Positions 15,922-22,775 of a DNA stretch of 43,846 nucleotides are shown here, one piece after another; the stretch's first letter is position 1, and each line of letters begins with the position of its first letter. Origin of the DNA: Syntrophomonadaceae bacterium. GTDB lineage: Bacteria; Bacillota; Syntrophomonadia; Syntrophomonadales; Syntrophomonadaceae. The stretch spans positions 1 to 43,846 of the forward strand of contig JAAYJK010000101.1 in NCBI GenBank assembly GCA_012522955.1, in the 5' to 3' direction. The notes below the pieces were generated by a model. That model was not told the origin of the DNA. It was given only the letters and a program-made list of their open reading frames with translations, and did no database searches. The translations under genes were made by a program, and so were the position numbers.

Positions 15922-16749
15922 TTAACCCCTTCCTAGCTCATCCAATACCTTTAACACCCTAACTTTTTCAATGGTCTGGGATAGTGAATATTTTTCTGTA
16001 TACCAATGTATAGCCAAGAGGCCCAATAATATAAATAGCCGGGGCAGTAAACCCAGGCTAATTACACATAGATACCCCAGCGTGAGGCCCAGTACATTAG
16101 AGCCGGCATCTCCCATCATGGCTCCAGCCCTAAGATCGATGACAAAATAATATAGTACCGCTCCTAATAATGGTGCTATTAACATCCATTCTATATTTCC
16201 CAGCCCCATTATGACTATGGGAATCAGAAAAAACAAAAAGCCTTTAATAGCCCGTCCTGGTCTTAAATCCAGCAAATTCAACATATTCGTAAATAACGCT
16301 ATGAGCAATGTATCCAGGATTACTTCCCCAACACTGATGTTATTAATAACAGTTGGATTGGTAAGGGCAAGGTAGAAGGCTATTCCTCCTCCTGCCAAAG
16401 CCTTTAATCCCCCGGTGGTCAAACGGCCCTTAAAAAGAGCTTTAAAATGCCCCTTAAATCCCGTAACATCACGTTTACCCAGCATATCGTCGATCAATCC
16501 CAATAAAGAAATCGTCATTATGCCCAGCAGAAATATATGGAAATGCCAATCAAACCTGCCTGCTATGCCATACAGGAGATAGATGCCCATAGTCACCAGT
16601 GGAAAGCTGATGCCAGCACTAACGGGAATTTCCTGGCCCAAATAGTTCTCCTTCACAGCTCCGGACTCTTGCAGCAAGTTCAGCAAATAATACAAGGCTA
16701 TAGCCTCTAGTCCCAAGCCGGCCAAAAGGGCCAGAATAACAAGGAGCAT
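15922..16749 (-). CDS. MraY/WecA-like polyprenyl-phosphate sugar-phosphate transferase, divergent
   Basis: A polytopic membrane protein of about 275 residues with roughly nine membrane segments. The family's Asp pair is present in SLLGLIDDMLGKRD, and the later loop in MGDAGSNVLGLTLGYL. The usual N-x-x-N-x-x-D-G-x-D-G-L-A region is altered to NMLNLLDLRPGRAIKG, and the C-terminal His motif of MraY/TagO is not seen. It probably transfers a sugar phosphate to a lipid carrier. The ATG at 16749 follows AAAGG by 11 nt; a GTG at 16761 would overlap the upstream glycosyltransferase gene. Confidence 0.75.
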   Translation of the reverse strand: MLLVILALLAGLGLEAIALYYLLNLLQESGAVKENYLGQEIPVSAGISFPLVTMGIYLLYGIAGRFDWHFHIFLLGIMTISLLGLIDDMLGKRDVTGFKGHFKALFKGRLTTGGLKALAGGGIAFYLALTNPTVINNISVGEVILDTLLIALFTNMLNLLDLRPGRAIKGFLFFLIPIVIMGLGNIEWMLIAPLLGAVLYYFVIDLRAGAMMGDAGSNVLGLTLGYLCVISLGLLPRLFILLGLLAIHWYTEKYSLSQTIEKVRVLKVLDELGRG

Positions 16750-16753
16750 GGTA

Positions 16754-17428
16754 TCAAACACCTTTCTTTTTCATCATTTCAATCACTTTGATTAGATCTA
16801 GAAACTGCTTGCCTCGGTGTATAAAACCCTTAAGATCCCTTCCGGTCTCATTATGTTTCATTGTAGTCATAACTTCTTGTACTCGAAACCCCAGGGCCAG
16901 GGCCTTAAGTGTCATACCCAGTTCAACTCCGTAAGCCTCATGAAAAGGAGTTAAGTCCAACAATACCTCTTTGCTCATAGCTCGCTGTCCGCTTAAGGGG
17001 GAGTTTACTTCCATATCCGATAGTTCTCTTATGGCTCGACGGGCAGTTCCTTTGACCAGACCAAAGCCCCCTTTTTTACTGGGAGCTGGAAAAGCAGCAA
17101 TGCATAGATCGGCCTTACCCTCCAGTATTGGAGTAATAATTAAACCCGCCTGGGACGCAGTTTCTCCCAAATCCGCATCCAAAAAAACCACCACATCACA
17201 ATCCACAAATTCCACCGACCGATTCATGGCCCCGCCTTTGCCACCATTGGCTGGCAGTCTCAGCACTTCAGCTCCTGCCTGTTCAGATTGTTCAGTGGTT
17301 TTGTCCGTGGACCCGTCATCTACCACCAGTATTCTGCTAATCTGGCTTACCCTTTGCACTGCAGCGATGGTTCTAGCTATATTCTCTTCCTCATTAAAAG
17401 CAGGTATAACTGCCATGACTGACTTCAT
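16754..17428 (-). CDS. Glycosyltransferase family 2
   Basis: A 224-residue GT-A fold enzyme. VMAVIPAFNEEENIARTI (residues 4-21), DDGS (37-40), NGGKGGAMNRSVEF (61-74) and the metal-binding DAD (84-86) are all visible. No membrane segment is evident, so it probably acts on the cytosolic face on a lipid-linked acceptor. It lies between mctB and the MraY-like gene with tight spacing (12 and 4 bases). This supports a shared role in building a cell-surface glycolipid or polymer. The substrate is not predictable. Confidence 0.86.
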   Translation of the reverse strand: MKSVMAVIPAFNEEENIARTIAAVQRVSQISRILVVDDGSTDKTTEQSEQAGAEVLRLPANGGKGGAMNRSVEFVDCDVVVFLDADLGETASQAGLIITPILEGKADLCIAAFPAPSKKGGFGLVKGTARRAIRELSDMEVNSPLSGQRAMSKEVLLDLTPFHEAYGVELGMTLKALALGFRVQEVMTTMKHNETGRDLKGFIHRGKQFLDLIKVIEMMKKKGV

Positions 17429-17440
17429 CCTAATTACCTC

Positions 17441-18331
17441 TTATAGTTTGTAATCAACTGGTATGGTAGGCATAAATTTCTGAGCTGTGTCCTTAATCCC
17501 ATAATTTCCGGCTTCTCCTTCCATAGCCAATATTAATGATACCTGCCCCGGGCTTTTATCTATGTCGTCTACCGTACTTATGTTATACTGCTGAAATATG
17601 CCGATATAAGAATAGTTTACCTGTACTGCTTCTACTCCAAACGCCTTCACATTGGATTGAATAACATTTTCTATCAGTCTACTGTCAAAATCGTCCACAA
17701 AACAATTGCTGAAGTTATTGGCCCCTCCCACTATTATGATTTCGTCCACAGGAATGTCATTGGCCCCGTTGAATTTCACCAGATTGTATTGCTGCAGGAA
17801 GGCTACCGCCCCGGCATCAGCCTGGTTCATAATAATCCGGGCCACACTATCAGCAATATATCGTCTGATGGTGGCTTTACTTTCATCTTCTGCCAGTCCG
17901 TAATAGGCTCTAATCCCACGGAGGCTTTCTTCATCTTCCAGCTTCATGTTGGAAAGCAGTACCGTTTTAGAAACCACCTGGGCTCCGGCCATGGAGATAG
18001 CATTAATCATACCAGCTGGTATTTCACCATCGCCGGTTACAATTACCGCCACCTTATCATCCTGCAGCCTTCCATTTACCACTGCTGGCAATAGGGCCTG
18101 GCTATAATTTTCATAATTGCTTATCAGCTGTTCTTTATTATAGATATCCGCCAGCAGTTCACTTTCCCGGTCTTTCAAACCATAAAACTGCTCTTCCAAT
18201 CGCTCGATCAATTTTTGTTGTTGCTCTACCAGCAGATCATCTCCTACAATAGTGCTACCAATAATAACTCCTAAACCTAAGGCCAGGAAAACCGCCACAA
18301 TGGAAGCAATATGATACTTAAGATCGATCAT
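17441..18331 (-). CDS. MctB/SteB-like membrane protein ('copper transporter' family)
   Basis: A 296-residue protein starting MIDLKYHIASIVAVFLALGL, the hallmark N-terminus of the MctB family, with one membrane segment (about residues 8-27). A coiled coil (EQQQKLIERLEEQFYGLKDR) and an extracytoplasmic domain follow. In mycobacteria MctB is linked to copper resistance; in corynebacteria the homologue SteB works with SteA at the cell-division site. Here the SteA-like gene is directly upstream, so the SteB-like role is the better guess. GAGGTGGG stands 6 nt before the ATG. Confidence 0.85.
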   Translation of the reverse strand: MIDLKYHIASIVAVFLALGLGVIIGSTIVGDDLLVEQQQKLIERLEEQFYGLKDRESELLADIYNKEQLISNYENYSQALLPAVVNGRLQDDKVAVIVTGDGEIPAGMINAISMAGAQVVSKTVLLSNMKLEDEESLRGIRAYYGLAEDESKATIRRYIADSVARIIMNQADAGAVAFLQQYNLVKFNGANDIPVDEIIIVGGANNFSNCFVDDFDSRLIENVIQSNVKAFGVEAVQVNYSYIGIFQQYNISTVDDIDKSPGQVSLILAMEGEAGNYGIKDTAQKFMPTIPVDYKL

Positions 18332-18387
18332 CTTTAACCCACCTCAATTTATTATGTTGATTCTCCTACCAAACCCTAGTACAACTG

Positions 18388-18405
18388 GTTTGGATGCATA
18401 AATAT
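18388..18405 (+). repeat. Inverted partial copy of the intergenic element core
   Basis: The plus strand reads GTTTGGATGCATAAATAT, identical over 18 bases to the minus strand of copy A at 8798-8815. It lies about 110 bases from copy B and in opposite orientation, so the steA-mctB gap is flanked by inverted element halves. Confidence 0.6.
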
Positions 18406-18511
18406 GTATAAGCCATTTGATGCAGTATGGTAGCACCCTTCAAGTATTATGGCTGGGTACCTCTTTCATCGTGAGGCCTGTCCTGGATAGGAATCCGGGA
18501 CAGGCAGACGG

Positions 18512-18566
18512 GTTGCCCATGCAAGATCTGGCAACGGATATTTATTAATCCAACCCCGCGCAGGGG
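18512..18566 (-). repeat. Intergenic structured element, copy B (steA-mctB gap)
   Basis: Minus strand: CCCCTGCG, then GGGGTTGGATTAATAAATAT with a GGAT/ATCC stem, then a hairpin GTTGCC-AGATCTTGCATG-GGCAAC. Compared with copies A and C it lacks about 15 bases after CCCCTGCG. The last hairpin has different base pairs from copy A but the same position, as expected of a conserved RNA fold. A further hairpin GCCTGTCC...GGACAGGC lies at about 18477-18505. Confidence 0.6.
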
Positions 18567-18575
18567 AATCTTCTG

Positions 18576-19697
18576 TTAAATATTAAACAACAATTTGAAC
18601 TGTAACAGAAGTATCTGAAAAAGAGGCTTGGTGGCCGGGGATACCCATAAAATAATTAGTATAGGCACCAAGGCTCCGGCAAATAGCTGCAGCAAATATC
18701 TTCTATGCAGGCTATGCTGGTAAAGCTGGCTTACTCCCCGGGCATCCACCAATATTGAACCCACTTTTAAGCGAATCAAAAAGGTGCTGCCCATACCTTT
18801 GCGTCCCTTTTCCAAAAAATCAACCATATTGGAATGAGTTCCCACTGCCACAATCAAACTGGCTCCCTCTTCCCAGGCTATAATCATAGCCACATCTTCA
18901 CTGGTACCAGGCATGGGAAAGATCTTGGCTTTTATTCCCATAGATTCAACTCGCTCCAAACCTGGAGCTGAACCATCGGCATAGGCATGAACAATTATTT
19001 CCGCCCCACATGCCAAAGCTTCATCGGAAACACTATCCATATCTCCTACGATAATATCCGGGGTCAGTCCAAATTCAAGTAAAGCATCGGCTCCTCCATC
19101 CACCCCGATCAAAACCGGCTGTTCTTCTTGAATATAAGAACTTATGGTCTTTAAATCTTCTTTGTAGCTGCTACCTCTAACCACAATTAACACATGGTGG
19201 TTCAACATAGGTGTATCGATGATCGGTATTTCTATGGTGCCCAATAATATGTCTTTTTCCTTTTTGGCATACTCCAGGGTGTTTTCTACAAAACGATCAA
19301 GTTCCTGTTGTATATTCTGGCTGGCCTGGTTTAGCTTGATTTCCACATCTTCCATGGTGATAAGCTGTCCCTCAGCAATAAGACCTTCACCCCAATAGAC
19401 AGCATTACCCTTGATTTCTAGATACATGCCTTCCCGCACCCGCCGAAATATGTCTTCACCCACTTCATCCAGAACCGGTATCCCAGCTTTTAATATTTTA
19501 TAAACTCCCCGGGCCGGATAACGTCCCGTTATGGAAACTGCTGCATTAATAATGGCCTGCGGTCTTATATCAATCAACGAGTTAGCTGCCACTTCGTCAA
19601 TATCATCGTGATCGATTATGGCAATGTCACTTCTTTTTAATCTTTTGACCAGGTTTTTAGTTCTGCGGTCCATCCTGGCCCTGCCCTTTAATACCAT
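18576..19697 (-). CDS. steA: SteA-like cytokinetic ring protein with thiamine-pyrophosphokinase-like domain
   Basis: A 373-residue protein with an N-terminal MVLKGRARMDRRTKNLVKRL typical of SteA. The central domain resembles thiamine pyrophosphokinase (VLIGVDGGADALLEFG, then DIIVGDMDSVSDEAL, residues about 195-225). Two hydrophobic C-terminal segments follow (LFAGALVPILIILWVSP and the end). In corynebacteria SteA localises to the division septum with SteB. Here it is directly upstream of the MctB/SteB-like gene. Whether it acts in division or at the sporulation septum in this organism is unknown. GAGGTGG precedes the ATG. Confidence 0.85.
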   Translation of the reverse strand: MVLKGRARMDRRTKNLVKRLKRSDIAIIDHDDIDEVAANSLIDIRPQAIINAAVSITGRYPARGVYKILKAGIPVLDEVGEDIFRRVREGMYLEIKGNAVYWGEGLIAEGQLITMEDVEIKLNQASQNIQQELDRFVENTLEYAKKEKDILLGTIEIPIIDTPMLNHHVLIVVRGSSYKEDLKTISSYIQEEQPVLIGVDGGADALLEFGLTPDIIVGDMDSVSDEALACGAEIIVHAYADGSAPGLERVESMGIKAKIFPMPGTSEDVAMIIAWEEGASLIVAVGTHSNMVDFLEKGRKGMGSTFLIRLKVGSILVDARGVSQLYQHSLHRRYLLQLFAGALVPILIILWVSPATKPLFQILLLQFKLLFNI

Positions 19698-19774
19698 TCT
19701 CCACCTCAGCTATAATCTTTTCCTAAAATAGCATAGTATTCAACTATCAATTAATATTAACACATAGTATTAAT

Positions 19775-19816
19775 AAAATAAAAACCAGCTAAAGCTGGAA
19801 TTGAATTAATTCCAGC
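19775..19816 (-). terminator. Terminator hairpin with an overlapping competing hairpin upstream of steA
   Basis: On the minus strand GCTGGAATT-AATTC-AATTCCAGC (19794-19816) overlaps the terminator CCAGC-TTTA-GCTGG (19785-19798) followed by TTTTTATTTT. The two stems share CCAGC and cannot form together. The layout resembles an attenuator about 80 bases before the steA start. It could also be only a second terminator behind spo0A. Confidence 0.6.
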
Positions 19817-19934
19817 CTAAATTTGATCTTAATATATTTACCTTATCCGGGCCCCTAATCTTTCACTCTGGAGTCATTAATAGGGAAAATCTCAAAAAAT
19901 CTAGCCGATAAAAGGAGCTAAAGCTGTGCTTGGT

Positions 19935-19989
19935 TAAAAAAACCCGCTCAATCAACGTACCAAGGTACGTATGAATCACGGGTTTTTTG
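19935..19989. terminator. Terminator downstream of spo0A
   Basis: AAAAAACCCG and CGGGTTTTTT form the outer stem, ACGTACC-AA-GGTACGT the inner stem, with an unpaired internal loop of 8 bases on each side between them. T-runs exist on both strands, so it may work in both directions. It lies about 58 bases past the spo0A stop. The remaining sequence of the 19698-20046 gap shows no ORF. Confidence 0.75.
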
Positions 19990-20046
19990 GCTGCCTCAAT
20001 CGTTCCTGCATCGGCCTAAATTCTATGGGATAGGTCAATTTGAATC

Positions 20047-20847
20047 CTAACTCACTTTATTTTCCAGCCTCAAACGATCCGCTATAATAGCTATAAATTC
20101 CGAGTTGGTTGGTTTGCCCTTCTCGCCGCTGATAGTATAGCCAAAAACTTTGTTAATCTTATCTACATCGCCTCGATCCCAAGCCAGTTCTATAGCATGA
20201 CGGATAGCCCGTTCCACCCGACTGGGGGTAGTGTCATATTTTTGAGCAATGGTAGGATATAGTTCTTTGGTTACTGCGCCCAGATAATTAATTTCGTCAA
20301 CCACCAGCATAATGGCATCCCGCAAATATTGATAGCCTTTAACATGAGCTGGTACTCCGATCTCATGAATCACCCGGGTAACCTCAACCTCCAGGTTACG
20401 AGAATTACGAATGGGCGTAGCCGTAGAAGCCATGGCAACTGGACTATCTTCCCCTTTAATATCGCTTACCACCTGTCTTACCCGATCCCCTAACACATCC
20501 AGGTCAAAAGGCTTGAGAATATAGTAGTCTACTCCCAATTGAACCGCTTTCTGAGTAATGTTTTCCTGTCCAAAAGCGGTTAGAATAATAATTCGCGGGC
20601 GTTTTTCCAGATTCATGCTGTTAATCTTCTCAAGTACGCCTATTCCATCCATATAAGGCATGATTAAATCCAAGATCAATACCTGTACTTCTTCTTTTTG
20701 CAATACTTTGATTACTTCCATTCCATTAGTACATACATCTATTAATTGAAAATCCGGATCATTAGAAAAATAGCTCTTTAAGATTCCACAAAATTCTCTG
20801 TTGTCATCAGCCACTAAAACTTTGATTTGATTTGATTCACTAAACAT
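20047..20847 (-). CDS. spo0A: Sporulation master regulator Spo0A
   Basis: A 266-residue response regulator. The receiver domain shows the acidic pair D14-D15, the phosphoacceptor Asp60 in [12 protein letters not shown], Thr90 and Lys112 in YYILKPFD. A linker leads to the DNA-binding domain (residues about 145-266) with [19 protein letters not shown] and the recognition helix region [18 protein letters not shown]. Phosphorylated Spo0A binds 0A boxes to start sporulation. It follows spoIVB with a 107-bp gap that carries a SigH-type promoter, as in Bacillus. AGGAGG lies 11 nt before the ATG. Confidence 0.98.
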   Translation of the reverse strand: MFSESNQIKVLVADDNREFCGILKSYFSNDPDFQLIDVCTNGMEVIKVLQKEEVQVLILDLIMPYMDGIGVLEKINSMNLEKRPRIIILTAFGQENITQKAVQLGVDYYILKPFDLDVLGDRVRQVVSDIKGEDSPVAMASTATPIRNSRNLEVEVTRVIHEIGVPAHVKGYQYLRDAIMLVVDEINYLGAVTKELYPTIAQKYDTTPSRVERAIRHAIELAWDRGDVDKINKVFGYTISGEKGKPTNSEFIAIIADRLRLENKVS

Positions 20848-20904
20848 ACAAATGAATCCTCCTCATCCCTATAGAAATCTCATTATTATTAATTAATTAT
20901 CCTT

Positions 20905-20932
20905 TTTCTATTATACACTAAGTATTTCCTCT
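20905..20932 (-). promoter_or_regulatory. Candidate SigH promoter of spo0A, overlapping a SigA-like -10
   Basis: AGAGGAAAT (20924-20932), 12 bases, ATAGAAA (20905-20911) on the minus strand. The -35 fits RNAGGAWWW fully and the -10 fits RNNGAAT at all but the last base. A SigA-type TATAAT (20910-20915) overlaps it. The Bacillus spo0A gene also has SigA and SigH promoters. Confidence 0.6.
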
Positions 20933-20954
20933 TTTTTTTTTCTACCAAATTACC

Positions 20955-22445
20955 CTATATTATAGCAACCGCCCCCATAATGATACATAATCTAGCCCTT
21001 ATAATAGGAATCAATTGCGTCAAATCTAGGCCTGGCTGGGATTGGGATAGTTCTGGCCTAGATTCTTCAGCTTTGTCGAAAATTTTGCTGGGTGGCCCAA
21101 GATAAGTTTGGATTTGGCCTAAACTGGCCTGATCTACTGGATCAGCCTGAGGAATATCGGATAGAATCTGATCCATAAATATCCCATACCCATGCTGAGG
21201 ATCATTTAGAAAAACATGAGTTACTGCCCCTACTATTTTCGATTCTTGAATAATAGGACTTCCGCTCATACCTTGAATAATTCCTCCGGTAAGGCTTAAA
21301 AGGCGGGGATCGATAACCTTGATAACCATTCCCTTTCCGTTTTTGCGTTCCGGATATACTTTTTCGATTTCTATGGTGAACTTCTCTATATCAGTACCAT
21401 TAACTACTGTATAAATTTCCGCTGGACCCGTTCTAACCTGATGAGCATAGCCCACTTCCAGAGGGTAATCGCTCAGTTGGTTACTCACTTGGGTCTGTGT
21501 TTTTCCGTATATGCCAAACGCACCGTTTTTATTTATACTTCCTTCAATTTTTCCAGAATTATCGAACACTCCTATCTTTTCTCCGGGCTTACCAGGTTTA
21601 CCGGCCTTAATAGTCTGAATAGAAGCACTTATAATTTTCCCCTTCAATACATCTATACCTTGGCGGGTATCCGCATCTAAAATGATATGCCCCAGGGCTG
21701 CATAATTCCAGGTATCGGGATCCCAAAAGGTAAGGGTGCCCACTCCTACCACACCATCCCTTACGTACAGCCCAATTCGATATCTCTGGGTTTCTGGGCA
21801 TAGTTGGGCATTAACCGGCACGGTCAAATACTTGTCCTTTCTTTTGATTCTTAATTCCAGGCCACTATTCTGACTGGAATCTACTATTTGGGCTAAGTCG
21901 GTTTCATCCTTCACTCCCTGCCCATTGACAGCCAGAATCAAATCCCCGATCTGCACTCCGTTATCCCGGGCTGGATATATCTTATCCCCATTTTCCCTTA
22001 CTACTGGAGCAAAACCCACTACCATTATGCCCTTGGATTGCAGAAGAACCCCTATAGAATGACCTCCTGGAATTACCCTTTTGGGAGCCATGGTTTCGAT
22101 AGCTATTGATTTAAGGGGAATATAACCCAGCAGCTTTAGCTGTAGCTGCACCTTGCCCGGCTTAAGGGCGGCAATTTCATAACCGGAATCATTTTTGGTA
22201 ATACTAACCGGTGAATTCTGGGGAGAAGCCAGGACACTCTGGGAAGTACCGGGAATTTCGATTTCAAATTGAGTTTCTAGTTGCCTGGGTAGATTGATAT
22301 CTATAGTGTTGCGCTCTCCCACCACCATCCGGTGATTATCAGGCAAACTCAGAATCAACCTCCCCTGGGAAGAAAAACATAATAATAAAAATAATAGCGA
22401 AATAATAATTCCAGTATACATTCTATACCTGTTCAAGCCATTCAC
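20955..22445 (-). CDS. spoIVB: SpoIVB serine peptidase, with C-terminal extension
   Basis: A 496-residue forespore-secreted peptidase that triggers pro-SigK processing. It has an N-terminal membrane anchor (TGIIISLLFLLLCFS), a PDZ domain (about residues 125-205; NGVQIGDLILAVNGQ) and an S55 peptidase domain. Catalytic His253 lies in ALGHIILDADT and the Ser in GMSGSP (residues 392-397). The family usually ends soon after the segment corresponding to HGYGIFMDQIL (419-429); here about 65 more residues follow, ending hydrophobic (ARLCIIMGAVAII). Start: a GTG at 22445 abuts GGGGAG; the TTG three codons later (22436) has ideal 8-nt spacing. A SigF-type promoter precedes it. Confidence 0.95.
   Translation of the reverse strand: MNGLNRYRMYTGIIISLLFLLLCFSSQGRLILSLPDNHRMVVGERNTIDINLPRQLETQFEIEIPGTSQSVLASPQNSPVSITKNDSGYEIAALKPGKVQLQLKLLGYIPLKSIAIETMAPKRVIPGGHSIGVLLQSKGIMVVGFAPVVRENGDKIYPARDNGVQIGDLILAVNGQGVKDETDLAQIVDSSQNSGLELRIKRKDKYLTVPVNAQLCPETQRYRIGLYVRDGVVGVGTLTFWDPDTWNYAALGHIILDADTRQGIDVLKGKIISASIQTIKAGKPGKPGEKIGVFDNSGKIEGSINKNGAFGIYGKTQTQVSNQLSDYPLEVGYAHQVRTGPAEIYTVVNGTDIEKFTIEIEKVYPERKNGKGMVIKVIDPRLLSLTGGIIQGMSGSPIIQESKIVGAVTHVFLNDPQHGYGIFMDQILSDIPQADPVDQASLGQIQTYLGPPSKIFDKAEESRPELSQSQPGLDLTQLIPIIRARLCIIMGAVAII
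21072..21082 (+). promoter_or_regulatory. Perfect 0A box inside the 3' end of spoIVB
   Basis: TTTGTCGAAAA matches the Spo0A-binding consensus. It lies about 225 bp upstream of the spo0A start, inside the part of spoIVB that codes for the extra C-terminus. Autoregulation of spo0A through upstream 0A boxes is known in Bacillus; use of this box is inferred. Confidence 0.5.
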
Positions 22446-22467
22446 TCCCCTGTAGATTGCTAGAATA

Positions 22468-22497
22468 TATTTTTACCTTGATGAGGCAAAACTATAC
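22468..22497 (-). promoter_or_regulatory. Candidate SigF promoter of spoIVB
   Basis: GTATA (22493-22497), 15 bases, GGTAAAAATA (22468-22477) on the minus strand. This fits the forespore SigF pattern GYWTA-N15/16-GGNRANANTW at all specified positions. It starts about 25 bases before the ribosome binding site of spoIVB, which is SigF/SigG-dependent in Bacillus. Confidence 0.62.
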
Positions 22498-22513
22498 TGA
22501 AAGGGTAGTAGTG

Positions 22514-22527
22514 ACCTATATATAGGT
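22514..22527. promoter_or_regulatory. 14-bp palindrome next to the spoIVB promoter
   Basis: ACCTATATATAGGT is a perfect palindrome ending 17 bases upstream of the -35 of the SigF-type promoter. The position suits an operator. Alternatively it is a weak hairpin with a T-run on the plus strand. Confidence 0.35.
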
Positions 22528-22553
22528 ATTTTTATTAATCAAATTATGATCCC

Positions 22554-22625
22554 CTGGCTTGCCATGCAAAATCCGGCGCCTCATATTTAGCATCCAAATC
22601 CACGGAATACAACTTTTCGCAGGGG
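22554..22625 (-). repeat. Intergenic structured element, copy C (recN-spoIVB gap)
   Basis: Minus strand: CCCCTGCGAAAAGTTGTATT, then ATTTGGATGCTAAATAT, then a hairpin GGC-GCC-GGATTTTGCAT-GGC-AA-GCC. Sequence and hairpin position match copies A and B. A 9-bp inverted repeat (CCTGGCTTG at 22553-22561, CAAGCCAGG at 22669-22677) encloses this copy. The gap 22446-22775 also holds the spoIVB promoter but no ORF. Confidence 0.6.
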
Positions 22626-22775
22626 AACCAATTATTAATGCTTGAAAAATTGTGCTATTCTCAGTTTCCAAGCCAGGTTAGCTCTCCCGAAGGGGTTGAT
22701 TTGACTGGAACAGACTATATAGCTCTTGATCCAAAATCTAGGGAAGTAAGGTGAGACTAGAATGGAATTTATATG

